DNA of 14,408 bases from Candidatus Aenigmatarchaeota archaeon (GCA_030672315.1 DAOVGQ010000058.1:1-14408), one strand, 5' to 3'; shown: positions 5,733-14,407, numbered from the stretch's first letter. Notes: generated from the letters alone by a model not told the origin. Made by a program: numbers and translations.

Positions 5733-7553
5733 ATGAGTTATAAGGGTCAGGTAGAGCTAATTGTTATAGTCGCTCTTATGGTTGTTATAGCCGTTGTCGT
5801 GATATCCCAAATGAACCTTTTTATCATGCCCGCTGAGACCCCCGATGTCAGGACAGTCCGGGAATCCATGGAGGGCCTAATCCGCACAGCTGTCCTGGAT
5901 ACAATCGAGACCATGAGCGAGCGCGGAGGCTATCTCTCCCCCTCTGACTACCAGCTCGGCTCTGTAATGCTCAATGACAAGGGGATCCCCTACTGGCAGC
6001 ACGGCGGGCAGGTGACCTATCCTGACAAGGTCACGAACTTCCAGGCAGGTGTCCAGGCCTACCTCGAGGCCAACAAGGACAGCCTTGCCGAGGTCCTTAC
6101 CAATGTAACCCTGGGTGCGCCTTCTGTCGGAACCCCTGTATTCACAGACGACAGAGTCACTGTATCAGTGACCATGCCCACAACATACAAGGACACGCCC
6201 CTGGCCCAGCCCTACACAGTCACAGTGGACACCCACTTCAGCGAGATATACGAGTTCTCCAAGGGCTTCGCGGTCTACGAGGTCAACAACAGGCCATTCG
6301 AATACTACACCCTTTCAACCATGCTTCTCTCCCCCTTAGATAATGGCCACCACAGCATACCAATGTACGAGGTGCTTATGGGCTGCGGGGACTACCTCTT
6401 TGCAAGCTCCTGGGACGTGATGCCTGAGGTTGAGAAGGCAATCAGAAAGACCCTTGCCCACACCTACATGCCCGGAAAGGTCCCCCTAAATACGCTCCAC
6501 ACATCTTCCTCACCCAAGTACAGCCTGGTCCCCATAGACGGAAGGGACTATGATGACCTCCAGGTGAGCTTCATGCTCCCTGACGACTTCGGGCTGGACT
6601 ACTCCAACTTCAGGATGAGCCCTGATCCTGCCACAGGCATTGCAGAGCCCATACCCATGATGGGAGAATGCATGGGCACCGAGCCCGTGGCAGTGGACTA
6701 CACCCTGGAATACCCCGCCATAGTGAATATACTCGACCCCGAGACCGGGAACATCTTCCAGTTTGCTGTCCAGGTCTACATAGTTAACAATGCCCCCAGG
6801 GACTGGACAGTATCAGTTACTCCAGAAGAGGACCTCCAGGCCGAGATATGCTCTGACATGTCCTGCATACTCGAGCTGGATGTTCAGGACAGCTCAGGCA
6901 GCCCCATCGGGATGGCCTCTGTTAGCTTCATGGGCTGCTCCCTGGGCAGGACAGACAGCACAGGCTACCTCGCAACCCTTGCCCCGTGCGGCTCTGGAAC
7001 CCTCTATGTATACAGAAGGGGATACGGCGAATACCTCGACCCCAGGACCTCTTCCCAGCTCAGTGGCACTGTCACACTCTATAAACAATCTTCAATCAAC
7101 CTCATGCTCCACGAGGTAATTGTCCAGGACTGGGGTGAAGGCAGGTACATGGTCTACTACGGGGACGAGTATATCAGCCCGATTGACGACAAGAGGGTCT
7201 ACATAACCTTCAGGTCAGCCAGGGACTTCAAGGAGCACAGCTTCTACCCAAGTGGTTCGTCCCTGACTGTTTCCACCATACCCTCAGGAGGCTATTACGT
7301 GTCAGGAACCCTCTTTAGTTCTGACTTCCAGACGCTTCACGGTGCCTTTGGCTATCCCTACACAATAACAGAGGATACTGACACACTTCACATCTACATA
7401 CCGACAACCCTGTCCCTGAGTTCCATAACAGATGAAGTCGAGCAGAGGCTGAAGATTGTGGAGCTCAGCCAGGTCCTGGAGGAGTGCGGTATCGGGCCTG
7501 TGACAGATACAGCCTATATACAGGAGGAGTCCTGCGCAGTGACCATCACATGA
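5733..7553 (+). CDS. Large prepilin-like surface protein with C-terminal carboxypeptidase-regulatory-like domain
   Basis: A 606-residue protein. The start is fixed by the TATA spacing and by a compact class III signal: MSYKG, then QVELIVIVALMVVIAVVVIS, so processing after G5 would leave Q at the mature N-terminus. Residues ~38-360 carry SERGGYLSPSDYQLG (63-77), GIPYWQHGG and repeated beta-strand segments; I recall the order prepilin signal, G-G-Y, P-Y-W from a widespread uncharacterised DPANN protein family. Residues ~380-432 (DSSGSPIGMASVSFMGC...TDSTGYLATLAPCGSGTLYVYRRGYGEY) look like a carboxypeptidase-regulatory/Cna-B-like beta-sandwich. The remaining ~170 residues are beta-rich and end in a Cys-containing helix-strand. 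The stop codon overlaps the next start as ATGA, implying coupled expression with the giant gene. A major or tip-proximal subunit of a surface appendage is inferred. Confidence 0.8.
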   Translation: MSYKGQVELIVIVALMVVIAVVVISQMNLFIMPAETPDVRTVRESMEGLIRTAVLDTIETMSERGGYLSPSDYQLGSVMLNDKGIPYWQHGGQVTYPDKVTNFQAGVQAYLEANKDSLAEVLTNVTLGAPSVGTPVFTDDRVTVSVTMPTTYKDTPLAQPYTVTVDTHFSEIYEFSKGFAVYEVNNRPFEYYTLSTMLLSPLDNGHHSIPMYEVLMGCGDYLFASSWDVMPEVEKAIRKTLAHTYMPGKVPLNTLHTSSSPKYSLVPIDGRDYDDLQVSFMLPDDFGLDYSNFRMSPDPATGIAEPIPMMGECMGTEPVAVDYTLEYPAIVNILDPETGNIFQFAVQVYIVNNAPRDWTVSVTPEEDLQAEICSDMSCILELDVQDSSGSPIGMASVSFMGCSLGRTDSTGYLATLAPCGSGTLYVYRRGYGEYLDPRTSSQLSGTVTLYKQSSINLMLHEVIVQDWGEGRYMVYYGDEYISPIDDKRVYITFRSARDFKEHSFYPSGSSLTVSTIPSGGYYVSGTLFSSDFQTLHGAFGYPYTITEDTDTLHIYIPTTLSLSSITDEVEQRLKIVELSQVLEECGIGPVTDTAYIQEESCAVTIT

Positions 7554-10500
7554 AATGGAAAAACCTGACCCTTGAGATTGCAGTGGTGCTGGCGTGCTAC
7601 CTAGTCATAACCATACCAGTCACCTCGGCCACAAGCGTGAACATAATATTCAACGGCCAGATCAGGGAGAGCGTGGAGTACGACCCCTCCAACACAGTCA
7701 ACCAGCACATAACCTATGTAAGGGACCCCCGTGACATAAACTGGGCCAACGTGAGGGTTGCCATAACCCTTAACAGCGCGAGCCTTGCCCACACCATAAA
7801 GAGGGTATACCTCTACAAGTGCGGAGCCCTCTCTCCAACAGGGTGCATGCAGAAGACCCCAGAGGTCTTTGACAACTATGTTGACACCGAGATTGCCTGG
7901 GGTGACATCGGCCAGAGCACAGGCACTGCCAAGTACCCTCAGGAGGGCAACATCCTCTTCCTGGTCAAGCTCGAGGACCCTGACGGCCTGACCTCCTGGG
8001 TCGGCCTCTGGAACACCATAAGGAGAACGAGCCACAGGGAGTTCCTTTTCTTCAGGCACGAGCTCTCTGATGTAGATATCTATGCAAGCTCCTCCAGGCT
8101 CGTGGGCCCCATAGCCTCCTACATCCAGAACTTCAATGTCATACCCTTCAGGTGGCTCACCAAGGCCGCCTTTGATGATGCTTTATCGATATCAGCAATA
8201 GGCGGAGACGACAGTGACCTTGATACCAGCCCACCCATTCTCCAGAGCGTGGAACCCGCCACCAATGAGATAACAGTGATTAACAAGGAGAACTACTTTG
8301 TCTTTCCCCAGACCCCGGGCGGGATAGCCTTTCCTATTACCCTTGAACAGAATCCAGATTTCCAGTGCGGCGACGGACAGTGCGAATCAAGCCTGGGCGA
8401 GGACCAGGAAACCTGCTGCTATGACTGCTCTTGCCCGAGTGGCTACTACTGCGATACTCCCCCAGGCTCCCCGGAGCTCGGGATGTGCAAGGATGAGAGC
8501 CTGATAGACTTTGTTGTGGTGGGCACGCCCTCTGCAGAGGTCTCTGACTGCTCCCACTCCTTTGAGGTGGGCATAACAGCCAGGATAAACAACGTCCCGG
8601 CCAGCATATCGGATGTTGTCAATGGTGTTGTCAAGGTTGTGGATACGCCCTATGCGGCCCAGTGCACACCCAGTGGCACAGGGCTCTATGACTGTAGGTT
8701 CAGCATAAGCCCCACCATACAGTGCGGCTCCGGGACAAGGCAGATTGGCCCGAACGAGTTCAAGCTGACAATCAACTACAACGACGGAATCAACAAGGTG
8801 ACCAGGGACCTTACCGAGAGCTTCCCTAACATAAATATCAACTACGACTGCTCCTGTCCTGATGGACAGTACTGCGACACAGGACTGGAGAGTTGCCAGC
8901 GCGAGGATGGCATAACCCTGGGCATAATAGAACTCACATCCGCAGGGTATCTTGCCTCCTACACCCCAGGCGACACAATAAACCTTAAAGCCAAGATATA
9001 CAACCCACCTACAGGAACAGTGCTGATGGACACCAGTGCAAACCTCACCCTTACCGGTGGCGATGTTTTCCCTGGCACGCCCGACTGCACTGGCCCAATC
9101 ATTGAGAGCGATGGCTATGTCTATGATTGCAGGATACACTTCTCTATATCTCCATACCTGAAAGAAAGAAACTATATATTTCAACCCAACAACCTGATTT
9201 TCCGAATAACCTACAATGACGGCCCCAGTGCCAAGACCAGGACCCTCACCACTGAGTTCGGCCCCATCAGCATACCCTCCCAGGAGTGCGGGAACGATGT
9301 ATGCGATGTGGACGAGAATTACGAGAACTGCTGCCAGGACTGTGGGTGCGAGGCAGCAGGAGACTACTGCGATGTTGTCAGGGGCTGCTCGGGCCTGGAC
9401 GACATCACCCTTTCTGCAGTGGCCTATCCCAGGGACCTTGAGGACTGCACCATACCCCACGATGTGAACATCCAGGCCACCATTGAAAATGCACCCTATG
9501 GTGTGAGACTGGACTACTATACAGTCAATGTGAACGACCAGCCCGTGCCCTGGAGATTTGAATGCCCGGAGAGCACTGTGGGCGGTGTCTTCAACTGCAT
9601 GCTTGAGATACCCCCCATAGAGGGGTGCGAGCTTCCCCACTACACTATGGGCCCCAACAAGCTGACATTCACGATATCCTTCCCCAACGGCAAGGACGAG
9701 CAGACCCCCATAACAAGGGAGCTTAGCGCCTCCTTTGACGAAATCTATATCACTCCAATCCCGCACATCGACGGGATATGCGAGGGGGGCCTTGGCGAGA
9801 ACGGCCTCACAGCCTGCCTTGACTGCCCTTGTTCAGAGGATCCGGCCTTCGGGCCTGGCTACTACTGCGACTCCGGCCCCTCTACTCCCAAGGGCACCTG
9901 CCTGCCCAAGAGCGATGTCGCCCTGGTGGTGGAGAGCCCCACAGCCCCTGTCTGGTTCGAGAGCTGCGAGGAGCTCAACAAGGTCTACGTTCTCATGCAT
10001 GTCAGGAACCAGCCCTCGGACATGAGGTCCGAGAACGTCTTTGCAACAGTGGGAGGAGAGGCCGCGCGCTACGTTCACTGTAGGGAGTCGACCGGGATAT
10101 ACCTTGACAGCAACATCACCTTCAACTGCACCATAGGCATACCGCCCATACTCACCTGCACCCAGGGCCAGACATACAACTACACAAACAACTCCATATC
10201 CCTTGTCATATCCTATGACAACGGCGAGAGGGGCAGGGTCCTCCAGAGCCTCACCTACGACCTCCCTGACGTCTACATTCACCAGAGCATAAGAAGCATC
10301 TGGGACATCATGGAGCACGCCAAGAACGATATGAGGCTTGTCCTGAACAGGATAATGGACCTCACAGAGCAGATGGCCGACAGAATCCATCAGTGCATCA
10401 AGATGCAGATCCTTGTGATGTTTTTCAACCTCGTCCTGACCATTGCTCTGGGTTATGCAGGCTACAAGTCAGATAATGGGGGGTGGAAGGGTTTTGGTGA

Positions 10501-12529
10501 GGGTGTCCAGGCAGCCGGGACGATAGGAACTGCGTTTTCTACCATGGTCAAGAGCATCTGCGACATGTACCAGAAGTACATTGATATACTGATAGACCTC
10601 CAGGAACTCCAGCTCAAGAAGATAACCATGGAGACCTGTCTTGCCATTGCCCAGCACGACCTGGATACCGGCCGCTGCAGGGGCAACGAGCAGGAATGCT
10701 TCAACAACATGATTAGCTGCCTGAGCACGCTCAGCGACATGAGGAGCATAAGGGACAGGGTAGGCAGCACGGCGGATTCCATGGGCGGCGACTTCATCAA
10801 CTTCAACAGGGGAATCCAGGACATAGGCGAGGCCATTTCAGAGGGGCCCTGGAGCGAGGACGAGGTCAGCAGAAGACAATTATTTGCGATATCGATTGAC
10901 GGGAAGGGCTTGAATGACAACGACCGTGTATGTAAAAACAAGGGATTCGAAATACGATATGGCCGACAAACATGTGTAAAAACAGGAGATAATAAAGGAG
11001 ATGCCTACATATACGTACGCCTCTCAAAAAGTGACTGCAGCCGGGAGCAAGCGGTCCTTACTGTAAACAAAAAAACAGTCCTAGTGTTAAGGGTTGGGGA
11101 TAATGGAGTAGATTCAAAAAGCAAAATAGAGAACTTCCTTAATAAGCTAGATAAAGTAGATGATTACAATGATATAGAACTCTATTGTACGAATGAGAAC
11201 CCCTTCGATAGTCAAGACATAAGCAACGACATCTCAAAATACAAGCAAAGGGGAAGAGCTCTCCATATTGGAAAAGGAATACCTGATGATACAAATTGCC
11301 AATGTACTTTCAAAGGCACTCCAATCCGGTGGATAGAAGCAATCCCTTCTGGTGAGGGGGAAATCTCATCTTACACCAGCAAGTGCAGTTTTGAACCAGG
11401 CAAGGAATTCATCTTGTTTCGAGAAAGTGCACTAGGGACTTTCATTGATATAGGTTCTGGTAAAAATTTTGAACCATATAATAGATATGAAAATGGTGGA
11501 TGCAGAGTAAAAGGCACTCACGATTTGGGAAAAGACGTGATTATAGAGACATTCCAAGGTTATGAACCCTACACCTTATCTGGCAAGGAATACTGGAAAG
11601 TAGAGGTGAAAACTCAAGATAGCTTAAGGAACTGTGCTAGTAACAGACAAGGCTGGCTAAAGGTATACGACGGTGGATGCCTTGCAGGAACGAGGGCAGG
11701 AGAATCATTCGGCAAAGCCAGAACCGAACTCTCTGGAATTGAAAAATCTACAGAAACTAAGGTCATTGCAATTACTGATAATGATATACCCGTTTTTCAA
11801 GATACATCAAGTTATGACCCTTATAATGAGGTATGTTCATTGCCGGAAGGAACAATTATAAAAATTCATAACCATCGTTGCGACGGAGATAACCTATGGC
11901 TTAATTTTCAAGTTGAATATATAGGCGATGTTGGTTCAGTAAATAAAGCTTGTGAAGAAGGTATAATGTATTGGCTGCCTTATGGTGGTGTGGTTGGATG
12001 TAGCAGCCGTTCCCTTGATGAAATACTAGAAAATAATGAATATTTAACCGTTTCTGGCCAAGAATCGTCTGAAATCCAGAGCCTGGGCGAAAGGATATCA
12101 TTCCAAGGTGATAGTCCCAATTTTGTATATAGCCTGATATGCAAGTTTGCCTTTAAACTAATAAGTGAAAGGGGGGATGATTACGACTATTTCAGTTCAT
12201 ATGATATAAATAATTGGAATTGTGAAAGCGCGAGAGGATGCAAGCCGGCGCCCTGGTGCGGAGACGGATTCTTTATATGTCCAAAAAATCCGATTGCCGG
12301 GTACATATCAGAAGTAAGGGATTACGGACAAGATAAAATGGGAACACTTATCGATGCATGCAAATCAGTAAATCCCTATTATGTAATATTGTGCGAAGAT
12401 ACATCGGTTGCCTGCACAGATGACTACACTTGTAATGCCGTGTTCGAGGGCAGCGACAATACATGCTATGGCGAGTATTGCGACTATCAAAAGGCTGACT
12501 TCTTTTTCCTTTGCAGCGATGTTTCATGA
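7550..12529 (+). CDS. Giant secreted Cys-rich Ig-repeat protein with central helical/hydrophobic region and AT-rich C-terminal module
   Basis: A 1659-residue protein; the ATG at 7550 overlaps the upstream stop, and an in-frame GTG at 7484 would add 22 residues before the signal peptide. Residues 1-27 form a signal peptide (MKWKNLTLEIAVVLACYLV..., cleavage near TSA). Residues ~28-270 are beta-rich. Four Cys-rich modules follow at ~273-313, 433-452 (short), 580-614 and 742-787 (C-G-x-G/D-x-C...C-C-x-D-C-x-C...Y-Y-C-D), each followed by a beta-sandwich of 110-130 residues with the motif P-N-x-[FL]-x-[FL]-x-I-x-[YF]-x-[DN]-G near ~400, 544, 700 and 877. Residues ~912-1105 are helical, with a hydrophobic stretch at ~952-972 and a glycine-rich weaker one at ~982-1003. 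From residue ~1107 codon use turns AT-rich; two SH3-like segments may lie at ~1284-1380 and ~1403-1485. An adhesin or appendage tip is inferred; no enzyme motif is seen. Confidence 0.8.
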   Translation: MKWKNLTLEIAVVLACYLVITIPVTSATSVNIIFNGQIRESVEYDPSNTVNQHITYVRDPRDINWANVRVAITLNSASLAHTIKRVYLYKCGALSPTGCMQKTPEVFDNYVDTEIAWGDIGQSTGTAKYPQEGNILFLVKLEDPDGLTSWVGLWNTIRRTSHREFLFFRHELSDVDIYASSSRLVGPIASYIQNFNVIPFRWLTKAAFDDALSISAIGGDDSDLDTSPPILQSVEPATNEITVINKENYFVFPQTPGGIAFPITLEQNPDFQCGDGQCESSLGEDQETCCYDCSCPSGYYCDTPPGSPELGMCKDESLIDFVVVGTPSAEVSDCSHSFEVGITARINNVPASISDVVNGVVKVVDTPYAAQCTPSGTGLYDCRFSISPTIQCGSGTRQIGPNEFKLTINYNDGINKVTRDLTESFPNININYDCSCPDGQYCDTGLESCQREDGITLGIIELTSAGYLASYTPGDTINLKAKIYNPPTGTVLMDTSANLTLTGGDVFPGTPDCTGPIIESDGYVYDCRIHFSISPYLKERNYIFQPNNLIFRITYNDGPSAKTRTLTTEFGPISIPSQECGNDVCDVDENYENCCQDCGCEAAGDYCDVVRGCSGLDDITLSAVAYPRDLEDCTIPHDVNIQATIENAPYGVRLDYYTVNVNDQPVPWRFECPESTVGGVFNCMLEIPPIEGCELPHYTMGPNKLTFTISFPNGKDEQTPITRELSASFDEIYITPIPHIDGICEGGLGENGLTACLDCPCSEDPAFGPGYYCDSGPSTPKGTCLPKSDVALVVESPTAPVWFESCEELNKVYVLMHVRNQPSDMRSENVFATVGGEAARYVHCRESTGIYLDSNITFNCTIGIPPILTCTQGQTYNYTNNSISLVISYDNGERGRVLQSLTYDLPDVYIHQSIRSIWDIMEHAKNDMRLVLNRIMDLTEQMADRIHQCIKMQILVMFFNLVLTIALGYAGYKSDNGGWKGFGEGVQAAGTIGTAFSTMVKSICDMYQKYIDILIDLQELQLKKITMETCLAIAQHDLDTGRCRGNEQECFNNMISCLSTLSDMRSIRDRVGSTADSMGGDFINFNRGIQDIGEAISEGPWSEDEVSRRQLFAISIDGKGLNDNDRVCKNKGFEIRYGRQTCVKTGDNKGDAYIYVRLSKSDCSREQAVLTVNKKTVLVLRVGDNGVDSKSKIENFLNKLDKVDDYNDIELYCTNENPFDSQDISNDISKYKQRGRALHIGKGIPDDTNCQCTFKGTPIRWIEAIPSGEGEISSYTSKCSFEPGKEFILFRESALGTFIDIGSGKNFEPYNRYENGGCRVKGTHDLGKDVIIETFQGYEPYTLSGKEYWKVEVKTQDSLRNCASNRQGWLKVYDGGCLAGTRAGESFGKARTELSGIEKSTETKVIAITDNDIPVFQDTSSYDPYNEVCSLPEGTIIKIHNHRCDGDNLWLNFQVEYIGDVGSVNKACEEGIMYWLPYGGVVGCSSRSLDEILENNEYLTVSGQESSEIQSLGERISFQGDSPNFVYSLICKFAFKLISERGDDYDYFSSYDINNWNCESARGCKPAPWCGDGFFICPKNPIAGYISEVRDYGQDKMGTLIDACKSVNPYYVILCEDTSVACTDDYTCNAVFEGSDNTCYGEYCDYQKADFFFLCSDVS
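10868..12529 (+). other. AT-rich 3' module of the giant gene (composition break)
   Basis: Hand counts give 53% and 60% GC in 10681-10740 and 10741-10800, but 28% and 35% in 11101-11160 and 11161-11220. The change occurs near 10868, within the reading frame and without any stop, and composition recovers just after the stop codon, in the next gene. Codon choice shifts accordingly (AAA, GTA, AAT and TTA replace AAG, GTC, AAC and CTC). The segment encodes 553 residues, rich in Cys and SH3-like strand patterns, and may be a transferred or recombined C-terminal module. Confidence 0.8.
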
Positions 12530-12549
12530 AGTCCCCGTGACTGGGCAAT

Positions 12550-12558
12550 GTTTTATAC
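12550..12558 (+). promoter_or_regulatory. Archaeal TATA box for the 12580 gene
   Basis: The sequence gttttatac begins 30 bases before the ATG at 12580, matching the other three promoters in the window. No ribosome binding site lies before the ATG, so a leaderless transcript is expected. Confidence 0.7.
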
Positions 12559-12579
12559 AACCCCTGGCAATTATTTATC

Positions 12580-14043
12580 ATGAGAGAATTCATGTTTATT
12601 GCCATTGCGGCCCTGCTTCTCCTGCCCGTCCAGGCCATGGCCGCGAGCCAGATTGCGCCAAGGGACGGCCTCTGGCTTTCCCTGCTGCCCGACATGGTGA
12701 AGTGCATTGTTATCAGGCTTCCCAGGGATGCTGGGATAACCCAGCCAGGGAACTACATCTTTACAGTGAGCTGCACGCCTAGCCCCCAGGAGACCTGGGC
12801 CGACCTGTCCGAGCAGCTTGTGAGAGAGGTCCATGAGAACAACACAGTGGTGATACCCATATGCTTTGACACAGGTGGGAACAAACCCATAGGGAACTGT
12901 TCTACACCCTATACCATATCCCTATCAGAGGCCTATACAGGTGTGACCAAGCAGTGGCATGGGGGGATATGCGTCTCAGAGTATGCTGATGTTGACATTG
13001 TCAGGCCAGGGGAGATGCCGGCCTCTGGAGAGGATGTGAGGGAAATCCTGAACGACAACACAGACATATTCTCGGCCTGGCTTGATGAGGAAGAGAAGTA
13101 TGCAAGGCCTGGAGAGGCAGTGATATTCAACCTCTCTGTGCAGTCCCATGCAGAGCTGGACATCACTATACTCACCCAGAGCGAGATGGGGGTGAGTCCT
13201 GCTCAGGCGGGCCTTCAAACAGGTCCGGGAAGCCCCTGCCAGTACCAGGCCTTTGGGGTGACGGCCCCGTCTGCTCTGGGGACATACAGGCTGACCCTGA
13301 GGGTGAGCCCTGACACCTGCCAGGGAGAATCCTACTGCACCAAGTTCCTTGAGGGAACCCTGATAGTGAGTGAGGAGAATCCCCCTGAGAAGGCGGGCTT
13401 CGAGGTAATTCTCAGGCCAGAGAACATGGACATCAAGAAGCCCGAGGGGGTCATAATGAGGCTGAGTATAATAAACAATGAGGATGAGGCCAGGACATTC
13501 ACATCTACCTTAGCAATGGACCCTAACGACGCAAGCAGCGGCTTCATGGGTGAGACAGTTGAGGTGGGTGCCTATGACTCACACACCAGGATCTTTATCC
13601 TGACGCCTGGAAGCTCCTCAAGGCTCTATGAAGTCACGGCAAGAGTGGAATCACAGGGAGTGACAGGCTCTGCAACATCCTTCATAACCATAGACGAGCT
13701 CGTGACAGATGCCCTCAGACAGGCCCATGGCCTGGGTTCGGATGCCCAGGCAGAGGTCAACTCCTGGCTCAACACCCATAGTGCCTCTTCCTACGGTTCG
13801 GACCTCCAGGAGTACGGAAGCCTCAGGGAGACCCTGGCCAGTGCCAGGGATAGTCAGGGGCAGCCTCAGCTCCCTTTAAATGACAGCGGGATAGAGAACC
13901 AAACAATCACTGACAAGGAACCCCCTGGCATATTCTGGTTCGTGCTGCCGGTTGTCATAATCGCGGCCGTGGCCCTGATTGCATTTATTTTTATAAGGAA
14001 GCGCTCCAGCAGCAGTAAAGAAGAGGGTGTAGAATACTACTGA
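12580..14043 (+). CDS. Secreted Ig-like protein with C-terminal membrane anchor
   Basis: A 487-residue type I membrane protein. The start is supported by the TATA spacing. Residues 1-22 are a Sec signal peptide (FIAIAALLLLPVQAMAA, signal peptidase I-like A-x-A). Beta-rich segments lie at ~30-140 (with Cys residues), ~175-265 (ARPGEAVIFNLSV...GTYRLTLRVSPDTC) and ~272-372 (KKPEGVIMRLSIINNEDEARTF), resembling Ig-like or CARDB-like sandwiches found in archaeal surface proteins. A helical stalk (~373-425) leads to a transmembrane helix at 451-472 (IFWFVLPVVIIAAVALIAFI), then RKR and an acidic tail ending EYY. It has its own promoter but sits directly after the giant gene, so it may anchor or cap that protein; this is inference. 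Its 3' end faces the minus-strand gene across 43 bases. Confidence 0.8.
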   Translation: MREFMFIAIAALLLLPVQAMAASQIAPRDGLWLSLLPDMVKCIVIRLPRDAGITQPGNYIFTVSCTPSPQETWADLSEQLVREVHENNTVVIPICFDTGGNKPIGNCSTPYTISLSEAYTGVTKQWHGGICVSEYADVDIVRPGEMPASGEDVREILNDNTDIFSAWLDEEEKYARPGEAVIFNLSVQSHAELDITILTQSEMGVSPAQAGLQTGPGSPCQYQAFGVTAPSALGTYRLTLRVSPDTCQGESYCTKFLEGTLIVSEENPPEKAGFEVILRPENMDIKKPEGVIMRLSIINNEDEARTFTSTLAMDPNDASSGFMGETVEVGAYDSHTRIFILTPGSSSRLYEVTARVESQGVTGSATSFITIDELVTDALRQAHGLGSDAQAEVNSWLNTHSASSYGSDLQEYGSLRETLASARDSQGQPQLPLNDSGIENQTITDKEPPGIFWFVLPVVIIAAVALIAFIFIRKRSSSSKEEGVEYY

Positions 14044-14086
14044 GTCTGAAATGACATACAGAACGCTTAAGAAAAAGACAAAAAGG

Positions 14087-14407
14087 TTAATAGAATTCTT
14101 CTTCCTCGAAGACGTCCTCTCCCTTTCCCCCCTCCCCGAACTCCTCTTCTTCGGGTTTACCCTTCTTGTATTTCTTGAAAAACCACCAGGCCCCGAGGCC
14201 TCCCACTGCCGCCAGGGCTATTATGAGACCTATAAACAGGAAGTCAATCTCCCCAGGCTCACCATCCCCTGAAATCTCAAAGCAGTAGTTGCTTATACAT
14301 TCATAACCAGTGTCACAGTCCGAATCATCGCAACATTCTACACACTCCTCGCTGCAGCACACACCTGTGCTGCAGGGGGTAGAGTCTGACTTGCCTGCGC
14401 ACTCCCC
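14087..14407 (-). CDS. Cys-rich membrane-anchored protein, N-terminal part beyond the window
   Basis: On the minus strand the frame is open to the right edge with no start codon required within it, so the 106 visible residues are the C-terminal end. The exported part has ten Cys in about 42 residues (CSTGVCCSEECVECCDDSDC, then GYECISNYC), a small disulfide-knot pattern similar in style to the Cys modules of the giant protein. A transmembrane helix (FLFIGLIIALAAVGGLGAWWFF) follows, then KKYKKGK and a very acidic tail ending EEEEFY. The same anchor plan occurs in the neighbouring 12580 product. Function is unknown; a surface protein is inferred. The 43-base convergent gap (14044-14086) holds no clear terminator hairpin. 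Confidence 0.75.
   Translation of the reverse strand, partial: GECAGKSDSTPCSTGVCCSEECVECCDDSDCDTGYECISNYCFEISGDGEPGEIDFLFIGLIIALAAVGGLGAWWFFKKYKKGKPEEEEFGEGGKGEDVFEEEEFY

Noticed and set aside
8387..9766. Long open frame of 459 codons on the minus strand inside the giant gene
   Set aside because: The plus-strand frame has coherent domains, signal peptide and repeats; the antisense product shows no recognisable motifs and arises because GC-rich codons rarely produce stops in that frame.
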